From Rhodospirillaceae bacterium (GTDB taxonomy: Bacteria > Pseudomonadota > Alphaproteobacteria > Rhodospirillales > JABJKH01): DNA of 62,438 bases. The position numbers and the translations under genes were made by a program. Location: positions 1 through 62,438 of the forward strand of contig JABJKH010000018.1 of assembly GCA_018660465.1 (NCBI GenBank), read 5' to 3'. Below, in pieces: positions 9,459 through 18,692 of this stretch. Within the stretch, counting starts at the first letter, position 1; every line of letters begins with the position of its first letter. The notes under the pieces were generated by a model, which did not search any database, was not told the DNA's origin, and saw only the letters and a program-made list of their open reading frames with translations.

Positions 9459-10484
9459 TTACCGAATTGGCATTGGATAGTGAAGACCGCCGTGCTTCCA
9501 TAAGGAATTCACACTACGTGGTAACTTCAAAGGAGAATTGAGACCGACATATCGTTCATAACTCTCAGCGTAGTTGCCGACCTGTTTAATTATTCGGTAA
9601 GCCCATTCATCATCAATGCCAAGTTTTTTACCCATACCGCCTTCAAGACCGAGCAGGCGACGGATAGTCGGACTTTTAGATTGCCTCATTTGGTCAACAT
9701 TTTTTGAGGTCACACCGTTCTCCTCAGCCTCGAGCGTGGCATATAATGCCCACTTAACCAAATCTAGCCATTGATCGTCTCCATGACGGACAACGGGGCC
9801 AAGAGGCTCCTTGGAAATCACATCGGGTAAGATCATATGATCATCCGGATTTTTCAAAATTAAACGACGCGAGGCCAAAGCGGACTGGTCGGTCGTGAAG
9901 GCATCGCATTTACCCTGATCATAAGCTTCGGCAGCGTCAGAGGAGCCATCATATTTCTTAGCCCTGTAGGTCATATTATTCTCTCTGAAATAATCGCTGA
10001 GATTGAGTTCAGTCGTGGTCCCAACTGCAAGGCATACCGTCGCACCACCCAACTCTTTAGCACTCTTTAGACCTAGAGCCTTGCGCACCATAAAGCCCTG
10101 ACCATCATAATAATTAACCCCGGCAAAATTGAGGTTGAGCGCTGTATCACGCGCCAAGGTCCATGTTGTATTGCGTGACAAAATATCTACTTTTCCCGTT
10201 TGCAGTGCGGTAAATCGATCCTTTTCCGTCAATGCAAAATATTTTATTTTCGTCGCGTCTCCAAGCACAGCGGCGGCTAAAGCTCGGCAAACATCGACAT
10301 CCAACCCAGCCCATTTGCCTCCCTTATCGATGCTTGAAAAGCCGATAAGATTTTGGCTTACTCCGCAATGGAGAATTCCTTTTTTCTTCACCTCTTCCAA
10401 TGTAGTCGCGTTGGCAGAGGTCACGAATAAAGATGTCGCAATCAGCGCTACTGTCGCAACAGACTTGATTATATTGTTACCCAT
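9459..10484 (-). CDS. Amino-acid ABC-type periplasmic substrate-binding protein (AapJ-like)
   Basis: Family 3 solute-binding protein, 341 aa from the ATG at 10484. A GGAG lies 12 bases before this ATG; the frame also extends 30 bases to a TTG that is less convincing. A signal peptide ends near ANA, followed by the typical mature start TLEEVKKKGILHCGV. GLDVDVCRALAAAVLGD, DILSRNTTWTLARD and GTTTELNLSDYF match the AapJ/BztA type that binds general L-amino acids. No permease or ATPase gene is adjacent; instead a hybrid histidine kinase follows on the same strand. It may serve a transporter encoded elsewhere or act as a ligand-presenting sensor. AT-rich DNA upstream is the probable promoter region. 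Confidence 0.88.
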   Translation of the reverse strand: MGNNIIKSVATVALIATSLFVTSANATTLEEVKKKGILHCGVSQNLIGFSSIDKGGKWAGLDVDVCRALAAAVLGDATKIKYFALTEKDRFTALQTGKVDILSRNTTWTLARDTALNLNFAGVNYYDGQGFMVRKALGLKSAKELGGATVCLAVGTTTELNLSDYFRENNMTYRAKKYDGSSDAAEAYDQGKCDAFTTDQSALASRRLILKNPDDHMILPDVISKEPLGPVVRHGDDQWLDLVKWALYATLEAEENGVTSKNVDQMRQSKSPTIRRLLGLEGGMGKKLGIDDEWAYRIIKQVGNYAESYERYVGLNSPLKLPRSVNSLWKHGGLHYPMPIR

Positions 10485-10619
10485 GATCTCAAATATCTCC
10501 GAAGTTCGAATCAAAATATGCTCTCATAAACTTTTTATAGCACGTCTATTCCTATTATAGATTTCTGCAATGTTTCTAAGTTGAAATAATTATTAGGGTC
10601 CATAAAAAATTGCGTTGTC

Positions 10620-10623
10620 TGAG
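10620..10623. repeat. Target-site duplication of the IS element (TGAG)
   Basis: TGAG directly precedes the left terminal repeat and is repeated at 11841-11844 directly after the right one. A 4-bp direct repeat is what the IS407 group of IS3 elements normally produces, and the perfect match points to a fairly recent insertion. Confidence 0.85.
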
Positions 10624-10651
10624 TGATCCTCCCCCACTGAGTTGGTCCACC
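10624..10651 (+). repeat. Left terminal inverted repeat of the IS3-family element
   Basis: This 28-base stretch begins TGATC and ends TTGGTCCACC. It pairs imperfectly with the right end (11814-11840): the outer TGATC, the central C-run and the inner TTGGTCCACC are shared, with a few mismatches and one single-base gap between them. Confidence 0.85.
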
Positions 10652-10679
10652 CTTATAGTTAGTAAAGGAGGACCAAATA

Positions 10680-11006
10680 ATGGGTATCAAGAGACATCGT
10701 CCGGAAGAGATCATTACAAAATTACGGCAGGTTGAGGTGCTTGTCGGCCAAGGAATGGCGCGTGTGGATGCGATCAGGAAAATTCAGATCACAGAGCAGA
10801 GCTTCTACCGTTAGCGTAAGCAGTACGGTGGAATGGGGACCGCTCAACTTAAAGAACTGAAGCGTCTTCAAAAGGAGAATGAGCGGTTAAGACGAGCCGT
10901 TTCTGATCTGACTTTGGATAAGTTGATCCTGACCGAGGCCACAAGGGGAAACTTCAAAGCCCCGCGCATCGTCGAGTTTGCATTGATCATGTGCGAAGTA
11001 AATTGA
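10680..11006 (+). pseudogene. IS3 transposase orfA, interrupted by an in-frame stop
   Basis: The product begins MGIKRHRPEEIITKLRQVEV, the helix-turn-helix protein of IS3 elements. GGAGG lies a few bases before the ATG. The frame hits TAG at 10812-10814 after SFYR and continues RKQYGG; in relatives a Trp is usual here, so a TGG to TAG change is likely. After the stop the leucine-zipper-like region (KELKRLQKENERLRRAV) is intact. The frame ends at a TGA at 11004-11006, beyond where orfA normally stops, and the region around 10930-10960 is where the -1 shift to orfB would be expected. Confidence 0.85.
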
Positions 11007-11806
11007 ACCTATCGGAGCGTCGTATTTGTCGCGTACTTGGCCAGCACCGTTCCACGCAACGACGACGACCACGGGGCCGCGCGGATGAAGAATGCCTTGT
11101 GGCGGACATGATCGAACTGGTGCGACAGTATGGTCGATATGGATACCGTAGGATCGCAGCTTTGCTGAGAGATGCCGGTTGGCAGGTCAATGACAAACGT
11201 ATTGAACGCCTGTGGCGGCGTGAGGGGCTGAAAGTCCCAATGAAACAACCAAAGAAAGGCCATCTCTGGTTGAATGACGGGTCATGCGTGAGATTGAGGC
11301 CGGAATACCGCGACCACGTCTGGTCCTATGATTTTGTCCATCACAGAACCGACGATGGAAAGGTCCTCAGGACGTTAAATATTCTTGATGAGCACAGCCA
11401 TGAATGTCTGGCAATCCGGGTAAACCGCAAGCTCAACTCAACAGATGTCATAGATGTGCTGACTGACCTGTTCATCTTGCGTGGGGTGCCAGCTTTTATC
11501 AGGTCGGACAACGGACCTGAGTTCGTTGCCGAGACCGTACAGAACTGGATCAAAGCTGTGGGTGCAAAAACGGCCTACATCAAGCCAGGATCACGCTGGG
11601 AAAACGGATACTGTGAAAGCTTCAATGCCCAATTCAGAGACGAACTGCTTAACGGCGAGGTCTTTTATTCCTTGAAAGAAGCACAAATTATCATCGAACA
11701 ATGGAGGAAACATTACAACACGAAGAGGCCGCATAGTGCATTAGGCTATCGCCCGCCGGCTCCCGAAACCATCATCCCGATGGACCAGGAACCGGTCATG
11801 CACTAA
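10991..11806 (+). CDS. IS3-family transposase orfB, DDE integrase domain
   Basis: 271 aa from a GTG at 10991; the frame continues upstream (PAHRRVCIDHVRSKLN), as expected if it is made by frameshifting from orfA. An HTH_21-type region with YGRYGYRRI is followed by the rve integrase core. The triad appears as Asp in WSYDFV, Asp in RSDNGPEF and Glu in WENGYCESFN. Length and motifs fit a full-length IS407-type OrfB. Alone it would probably not support transposition, because the orfA half carries a stop. Confidence 0.92.
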   Translation: MRSKLNLSERRICRVLGQHRSTQRRRPRGRADEECLVADMIELVRQYGRYGYRRIAALLRDAGWQVNDKRIERLWRREGLKVPMKQPKKGHLWLNDGSCVRLRPEYRDHVWSYDFVHHRTDDGKVLRTLNILDEHSHECLAIRVNRKLNSTDVIDVLTDLFILRGVPAFIRSDNGPEFVAETVQNWIKAVGAKTAYIKPGSRWENGYCESFNAQFRDELLNGEVFYSLKEAQIIIEQWRKHYNTKRPHSALGYRPPAPETIIPMDQEPVMH

Positions 11807-11813
11807 CATTCAA

Positions 11814-11840
11814 GGTGGACCAATCAAAGGGGGCTGATCA
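11814..11840 (-). repeat. Right terminal inverted repeat of the IS3-family element
   Basis: Begins GGTGGACCAA and ends TGATCA; reverse-complemented it matches the left end (10624-10651) in the inner TTGGTCCACC and the outer TGATC. The TGAG duplication follows at 11841-11844. Confidence 0.85.
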
Positions 11841-11844
11841 TGAG

Positions 11845-12224
11845 GATACTATTTTATTGCCAAAAAGCGTCTCTCTCAGCGCAATCCGGTGAAATATCCA
11901 TTCTGAAATTTCTAACTTTGCCCAGTATAAATTGGCTAGCGGCAATGAGGTAGGCTGGTTTTCGACGTCTGTCCGAGGCCACCGAGCCTGAGATAGACGG
12001 AACTAACCCTAGCCCACTCAATCTTAAAACGGCAGCCATCTGATGGCATCACGAACTTCCGCTTATGGCTCCCTCGGCTAATAGCAGAAGTAAATTCCAG
12101 CGTCTGATTATGTCTGCTTTTCTGCGATAAGCAGAAGTCGAATTTTGGGATTTGATGTCCGCCAATCCGATTTGGGTATTACAAACTAGTCGAGACAAAC
12201 AGCGATATCTGCTATCCTTTTCGT
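11845..12224. other. Stretch right of the IS without a recognisable gene
   Basis: About 380 bases between the IS target duplication and the orphan gene at 12225. No open frame has a recognisable product and no tRNA fragment matching the one at 17.9 kb was seen. It could hold the left boundary of the recombinase region or decayed DNA. Confidence 0.35.
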
Positions 12225-12833
12225 ATGGAAAATTCCTCGAATGATAACGCTTGGAATAACGTCCGTAAGATCTGGTCATGTTGCGATGTCAAACTGCCGG
12301 AGCAGATAGATAATGACCACGCCCATTATCTATTTGACCTTAAGATCATTGCGGCCTTGGTCGTCACTGCTGATGAGGTTAATCGCGTTGATCGATCCCG
12401 CAAAACGAAACCAAAAGACATTGCCAACCTTTGCCGAACTTTAACGGCGGCGCTAGCTCAACTTGATGTTCCGACTCTGGCTCGTATGGCCAGCGCATCG
12501 GCCATGGATTATAGACAAATCCTCAACGAAACTGTCGCAAACCTGTACTTTCTGGAAACAATATTCGATCGCACAAATGAACCTTCCCTTCCTTGGAAGA
12601 CAAAACACGAGCTTAATGATATGGCAGTTATTCGACTTGCCGAGGTTTTTGAGGGTCGAACCAATTCCAGCCCAAGCGTTACCCGCCATTGGGAACGTGC
12701 CGACCGAACCGGACAGTTCGTAGACTTCGTCCTAAAGTTCTACGAACACATGCTTCCCGATTTCGCATCAACGGTCAGTGGGCGATCAATCCAAGCAAGC
12801 CTTGAGAAGCGTGCCCTCTGGTCCCAGGACTAA
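12225..12833 (+). CDS. Hypothetical protein, 202 aa, no recognised family
   Basis: An open frame with balanced composition, mostly helical in appearance and without signal peptide or membrane segment. It contains a segment rich in Leu and Ala (about 60-110) and aromatic residues near LYFLETIF and FVLKFYEHM. No catalytic motif was recognised. There is no clear ribosome-binding site before the ATG, so the start is uncertain. It lies between the IS element and the recombination module and is on the same strand as the latter, so it may be cargo of that module or a resident orphan. Confidence 0.6.
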   Translation: MENSSNDNAWNNVRKIWSCCDVKLPEQIDNDHAHYLFDLKIIAALVVTADEVNRVDRSRKTKPKDIANLCRTLTAALAQLDVPTLARMASASAMDYRQILNETVANLYFLETIFDRTNEPSLPWKTKHELNDMAVIRLAEVFEGRTNSSPSVTRHWERADRTGQFVDFVLKFYEHMLPDFASTVSGRSIQASLEKRALWSQD

Positions 12834-12941
12834 TTTACCCATTTCTATTAGCCGGCAATTAAATCGAGGCCAATTTTTCTAGGTTTTCACCTCCAAAATT
12901 GGCCTGGGATTACTTATCGCTCTACGTGACAGAATTAGAGT

Positions 12942-13130
12942 ATGAGCACTCGTGTCCAACCAAATTCTGATCAACCTACCACAAGCCTGGAGGCAATTGT
13001 GCGACTCCTCGCACGACAAGTGGCAAGGGAATGTATTTCTACGTCCCTGTCATCGGCAGCATCTGTGACATTACCTGATAGCACTACCCCAATCCCCCCA
13101 CCCAACAACAAAGGAGACCATCATGAGTGA
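12942..13130 (+). CDS. Small protein preceding the excisionase-like gene
   Basis: 62 aa. The first half has a helix with RLLARQVARECI, and the second half is Ser/Thr/Pro-rich. Its stop overlaps the start of the next gene by eight bases, which suggests translational coupling. As I recall, small proteins with a similar LARxxAR helix precede excisionase genes in proteobacterial integrative elements, so a helper role in recombination is inferred. The ribosome-binding site is weak. Confidence 0.55.
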   Translation: MSTRVQPNSDQPTTSLEAIVRLLARQVARECISTSLSSAASVTLPDSTTPIPPPNNKGDHHE

Positions 13131-13329
13131 TGATGAAGTTGTGATGCCCGAGCATTCCCTGCCCACTCTGTTCACGCTCGAACAAACTGCTAAACATCTC
13201 CAGGCATCAACCAAAACGATCCGTCGTTGGATTGATGCCGGTGATTTGGTGGCACACCGTATCGGGCGACAGTTGAGAATCAGCGAACCTGACCTCCAAG
13301 CATTCATTCGAACACGGCGGAACTCATGA
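13123..13329 (+). CDS. Excisionase-like helix-turn-helix DNA-binding protein
   Basis: 68 aa. LFTLEQTAKHLQASTKTIRRWIDAGDLVAHRIGRQLRISEPDLQAFI is a winged HTH of the HTH_17/excisionase type, related to the MerR fold. AAGGAG precedes the ATG by about seven bases. Proteins of this kind bend DNA at attachment sites and steer integrases toward excision, and some repress integrase transcription. Its position directly before the integrases and their repeat-bearing leader supports that role. Confidence 0.8.
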   Translation: MSDDEVVMPEHSLPTLFTLEQTAKHLQASTKTIRRWIDAGDLVAHRIGRQLRISEPDLQAFIRTRRNS

Positions 13330-13345
13330 GTATTCATGGTCACTA

Positions 13346-13485
13346 TTGTCCAGTTATGTCAGTTCTTTATAAAGTAATAATGAATATATATGTAAGTAAC
13401 AGGGGATCTTTTAGTCATAGTTACTTTAATTATATTTAGTATTTGTCCATTTATGCCTTTCATTACCCACTATTGTCCAAGTATA
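13346..13485 (+). repeat. Three direct copies of a 13-bp motif upstream of the first integrase
   Basis: TTGTCCAGTTATG (13346-13358), TTGTCCATTTATG (13443-13455) and TTGTCCAAGTATA (13473-13485) share the consensus TTGTCCANNTATG in one orientation. An inverted pair AAGTAAC/GTTACTT (13394-13400 and 13420-13426) lies between the first two. They sit in the AT-rich gap between the excisionase-like gene and the integrase, so they may be arm-type binding sites or operators. This assignment is inferred. Confidence 0.55.
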
Positions 13486-13506
13486 CTCAACATTATGGAG
13501 TTAGAG

Positions 13507-15216
13507 ATGACTGAATCCCTACCTATCAACGCATTCGCTGACCCGGATAGCTTGACCCTTGAGAACTTGATCGTCGCGGTTGAAGCTGACGAGCAGATTG
13601 GGATTCAGCGACGTAGGAACGTCGCATCTTCAATCCGATCTTTCTGCAAGACGGTCGGCAAGCAGCCGTGTCAAATTCCCGCCCACGCCTCATTCGTGCG
13701 CCCTTATCTCAAGCGCCTTCACCCGGCGCAAACCGGCCTGAAGAAGAGCCGCATCTCGAACATGAAGAGCGATCTCCTATTTGCCTTGAAGAGATATGGC
13801 CCCGGCAAGGGCAGATCCTACATGGCACCCCTCACCCCCGCATGGCAATGCCTCTGGGACACGAAGGTCGGGCCAGAGGCAGTCTACGACCGACGATCGG
13901 TGTCACGCCTTATGCACCTCTGTAGCGCGCAAGGAATTGATCCAGAAGACGTCGACGACACCGTCGCTCATTTATTGTTGCAGTCCCTGATCGACGAGAG
14001 CCTGGTGACAGATCCTCGCGGACGCTGGAAAAAGATCCTCTATGCATGGAATAAACTCATCGGCCGCGTTCCGGAATGGCCTCAACGCAAGCTAACCATC
14101 CCCAATGACAGTCGAGCGTTCACAATTCCCTTGGAGAAGTTCCCGCTGTCCTTCCAGGACGAGATTGCCATGGCCATGGATCAGTGGGTCGGAGCCGATA
14201 TTCTTGATGACACCGGACCAGATAAACCGCTGGCACCGGCAACCATCAAGAAGCGTCTGATTCAAATCCGCGAACTTGCCTCTGCTCTGGTTCTCAGTGG
14301 CTGGGACATCAAGAATGTTGTCTCAGTTGCCCAGATCGTTGACGTGGCTTCAGCCAAAGTCATTCTACGGTTCTATCTGGACCGAGCCGATGACAAAACC
14401 ACCTCCCGTGTTCATGGCCTGGCGGTCATGATAAAAATACTAGCCAAGTATGTTGTCGGTGTTGACGACGATCACTTGGAGACGCTGAAGGATCTCTGCA
14501 ATCGGGTTGATCCGAAGGCCGTCGGCATGACCGATAAGAATCGCGACCGGCTTCGACCCTTCGATGACCCCAGGAACGTCCTCCTGCTGCTGGAACTTTC
14601 CCTTCGGACGGTCAAACAGGTTCTTCGGGAGGATCGCGGGTTAGAGCACGATGCTCGACTCGTCCAATGGGCCTTGGCGGTCGAGATCCTGCTTATGGCT
14701 CCGGTCCGACTAAAGAACTTGGCCGGTATTCACATCGAACGGCACATTCAACGATCCCGCGCGACTGGAGGAGAAGTTCATCTTGTTATACCGGGCGAAG
14801 AGGTAAAAAACGGCGAACCCCTTGACTATCCTCTTCCCAAAGACACTGTCTGGCTCCTGGAGTTGTACCTAAAAAACTTCCGGCCCCGTCTGTGTTCCCC
14901 CACGAACCCGTGGCTGTTCCCCGGACGGTCGGAAGATGCCCCAAAGTCCGGTCACACCCTCAGCATTCAGCTGAAGCGTTTTGTCTTCGAAGGAACCGGC
15001 CTCGAAGTTAATCCTCATCTATTTCGGCATATTGCCGCCAAGATCTATCTGGACCAAAACCCGGGCCAATACGAGAACGTCCGGCGCCATCTTGGACATC
15101 GCTCCATGGAGACGACAATAAAGGCCTATGCGGGCATGGAAACGGCAGCCGCCTCCCGGCACTTCGATGATACTATTCTTAAGCTGCGTGGCTCCACGAT
15201 GATGGCGGAACTTTAA
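13507..15216 (+). CDS. Tyrosine recombinase/integrase, first of the pair
   Basis: 569 aa from the ATG at 13507, chosen because GGAG lies six bases before it; the frame extends 54 bases upstream. Catalytic-type residues of the phage integrase family are visible: Arg in APVRLKNLAG, Lys in EEVKNGEPLDYP, HLFRH (His-x-x-Arg), the downstream His in LGHRSMETT, and Tyr in IKAYAGME. The long N-terminal part (about 400 aa) would contain arm- and core-binding domains. Its TAA is one base from the ATG of the next recombinase, so the two are translated together. Its relatedness to the second recombinase around the RLKNL and HLFR motifs suggests the two act as partners. Confidence 0.9.
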   Translation: MTESLPINAFADPDSLTLENLIVAVEADEQIGIQRRRNVASSIRSFCKTVGKQPCQIPAHASFVRPYLKRLHPAQTGLKKSRISNMKSDLLFALKRYGPGKGRSYMAPLTPAWQCLWDTKVGPEAVYDRRSVSRLMHLCSAQGIDPEDVDDTVAHLLLQSLIDESLVTDPRGRWKKILYAWNKLIGRVPEWPQRKLTIPNDSRAFTIPLEKFPLSFQDEIAMAMDQWVGADILDDTGPDKPLAPATIKKRLIQIRELASALVLSGWDIKNVVSVAQIVDVASAKVILRFYLDRADDKTTSRVHGLAVMIKILAKYVVGVDDDHLETLKDLCNRVDPKAVGMTDKNRDRLRPFDDPRNVLLLLELSLRTVKQVLREDRGLEHDARLVQWALAVEILLMAPVRLKNLAGIHIERHIQRSRATGGEVHLVIPGEEVKNGEPLDYPLPKDTVWLLELYLKNFRPRLCSPTNPWLFPGRSEDAPKSGHTLSIQLKRFVFEGTGLEVNPHLFRHIAAKIYLDQNPGQYENVRRHLGHRSMETTIKAYAGMETAAASRHFDDTILKLRGSTMMAEL

Positions 15217-15217
15217 G

Positions 15218-16312
15218 ATGTCGAGATACCCCAAACACACCCTGACATTGGAGCAATGGCCCACGCCTGATCGGGCGATGTGGGATGCCGTGTTTGCTGA
15301 AGGTGATATCCTTGATGGTCGAGGTCCAGGAGCCAACTGGGCACCGACGACGAGAGAGTCAACATTCCGCTCCTACGGCAAATGGCTCACCTGGTTAGCC
15401 ATGAACACTATATTGGATAATTATGAGACCCCACTTGATCGCATCACTCCGGATCGTGTCCGCGCTTATATCAGTGACCTCAATACAGAGGCGGCATCGC
15501 AGACGGTCATGCATCACGTATTGAACCTTCTACTTCTTGCGCAAGCAGCGGCCCCCAAGAGAGACTGGCGTTGGCTGAGAGGTATTCAGAACCGTCTCAA
15601 GGTGCGAGCTAGACCGGTTCGTGACAAAGCACCAAAACTGCGTTCGGCCCAAGAGCTTTTTGATCTCGGCATTCGCTTGATGGAAACGGCCGATCATGCG
15701 AGCCGTCGTTATAGCCTCGAAGCCCCCCTCACCCAGTACCGTGATGGATTGATCATTGCCCTCCTTGCCGCCAGGCCGATCCGGCTCAAAAACCTAACCG
15801 CCGTTACGATAGGTCGACATCTGACGAAGGTCGGCGACACCTACTGGTTGCGGTTTGACGGCTCGGAGATCAAGAACGGCAAGCCAATTGACGTACCGCT
15901 GCCCAGAAGGCTGGCTCCGTATATAGACTCCTATTTGACCGAATGGAGGCCGACCCTCTTGGGCAACCATACATCGGACCGGATGTGTATCTCGACGCGT
16001 GGTAATGCCCTGTCCGCTAAGAGCCACTACTGGCGCATAACCAGACGGACCAAGGTGGCTTTCGGAATCGAGATTTCCCCCCACCTGTTTCGGGATTGTG
16101 CCGCCACGTCTGTTGCCATCGAAGACCCTGGACACGTTCACATCACGGCAAGCATTCTCGGCCATACCACACTCACAACGTCTCAAAAGTACTACAACCA
16201 GGCCCATATGCTTGAAGCTGGCCGTGCCGTTCAATTGTCTATAGTGACCTTGCGTAACAACCTCCGTGCCGAAGCACGGGGACCGTATAAAACTCTACCT
16301 CAGAGGAGTTAA
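15218..16312 (+). CDS. Tyrosine recombinase/integrase, second of the pair
   Basis: 364 aa. Catalytic motifs: Arg in RPIRLKNLTAV, Lys in SEIKNGKPIDVP, HLFRD, His in LGHTTLTTS and Tyr in QKYYNQA. It is about 200 aa shorter than its upstream neighbour and lacks most of that protein's N-terminal region. It begins one base after the stop of the first and ends two bases before the serine recombinase. The matching motif surroundings in both tyrosine recombinases suggest a duplicated pair forming a mixed synaptic complex; this is inference. Confidence 0.9.
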   Translation: MSRYPKHTLTLEQWPTPDRAMWDAVFAEGDILDGRGPGANWAPTTRESTFRSYGKWLTWLAMNTILDNYETPLDRITPDRVRAYISDLNTEAASQTVMHHVLNLLLLAQAAAPKRDWRWLRGIQNRLKVRARPVRDKAPKLRSAQELFDLGIRLMETADHASRRYSLEAPLTQYRDGLIIALLAARPIRLKNLTAVTIGRHLTKVGDTYWLRFDGSEIKNGKPIDVPLPRRLAPYIDSYLTEWRPTLLGNHTSDRMCISTRGNALSAKSHYWRITRRTKVAFGIEISPHLFRDCAATSVAIEDPGHVHITASILGHTTLTTSQKYYNQAHMLEAGRAVQLSIVTLRNNLRAEARGPYKTLPQRS

Positions 16313-16314
16313 TC

Positions 16315-17979
<1,665 letters not shown>

Positions 17980-18279
17980 GCGCTGAGTAACAACATAGAA
18001 CAGACCTAGATTTGTCCTACTTTTGTTCATTAGCCCCTAAAATTTTACATAAATTTTTGAACCCCATTTCGTGAATTTGTGCGCAACGATTGAGCAGAAC
18101 ACAGTGTAGTAAGCAGCATATGGATGTTACTTACCGTGAAGTGGGGTGGGGTGTCTGGGTTCGAAAACTCGAGAGTAGGACCCTATTGCAACTTGCTAAC
18201 GCACCTTGAGACGCACCTTGTAAAAGGTGTCTCGAAATGAGATTTTCAGCATAACCATTTGATTTTATTGAATAATAAA
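17980..18279. other. Intergenic DNA between the tRNA-fMet remnant and tRNA-Phe
   Basis: Three hundred bases without a convincing gene. A hairpin with arms at 18208-18219 and 18223-18233 (GAGAC..ACCTT against AAGGT.GTCTC, small bulge) and a repeated GCACCTTG are present. The hairpin lies downstream of tRNA-Phe on the minus strand, but no T-run follows, so a terminator role is uncertain. Confidence 0.35.
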
Positions 18280-18355
<76 letters not shown>

Positions 18356-18467
18356 ATATTTTGGAACGGCAGCTATTGAAGGGGCCGTGCCTGTTGGTGA
18401 GTGGCAGCTTATAAAAGATAAAATGGGGCCTGTCCAGCATTGGGCCCACGTTGAATGGTGCCTATTT

Positions 18468-18674
18468 CTAGATATCTTCAGGATAGTCTTCGTCCAGGTC
18501 TGGTTCATCGTCGGACGCGAATTTATATTCGCCGGTTAGCCAGTTTCCGAGGTCCTGATCAGCACACCGCTTGGAACAAAAGGGGCGGTAGCGGGCCAAC
18601 GCGGATCGTGCGCAAATTGGGCATTTTAGCCCTTTGAGCGGGATATCTTCCGTACCGTCTGCCGCAGGTGCCAT
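18468..18674 (-). CDS. yacG: DNA gyrase inhibitor YacG, zinc-binding
   Basis: 68 aa. The YacG zinc motif is present: CPIC, then FCSKRCADQDLGNWL. YacG binds the GyrB subunit and lowers gyrase activity in E. coli. The C-terminus is very acidic (DDEPDLDEDYPED). It is the last protein gene of the minus-strand run hisG-hisD-UPF0262-phosphatase-maf-rng-yacG, with 18 bases between it and rng, and is followed by tRNA-Phe. Confidence 0.93.
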   Translation of the reverse strand: MAPAADGTEDIPLKGLKCPICARSALARYRPFCSKRCADQDLGNWLTGEYKFASDDEPDLDEDYPEDI

Positions 18675-18692
18675 CTTTACTTTTCCCTCACC

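Larger units (their letters stand above)
10624..11840 (+). mobile_element. IS3-family insertion sequence, IS407-like group, 1217 bp
   Basis: The element starts with TG and ends with CA, has imperfect 27-28 bp terminal inverted repeats, is flanked by the 4-bp duplication TGAG, and encodes orfA and orfB in the -1 relative frame usual for IS3 elements. OrfB retains its DDE residues. OrfA contains an in-frame TAG, so the fusion transposase probably cannot be made by the normal route. It lies between the binding-protein gene and the recombinase region and may mark or have disturbed the left edge of the accessory segment. Confidence 0.93.

Noticed and set aside
11854-12039. 61-codon minus-strand frame right of the IS
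   Set aside because: No recognisable domain and no ribosome-binding site; considered as a transposase remnant but no motif supports this.
13341-13485. CRISPR-like array
   Set aside because: Only three 13-bp repeats with unequal spacing (97 and 30 bp between starts) and no cas genes; a protein-binding array is more likely.
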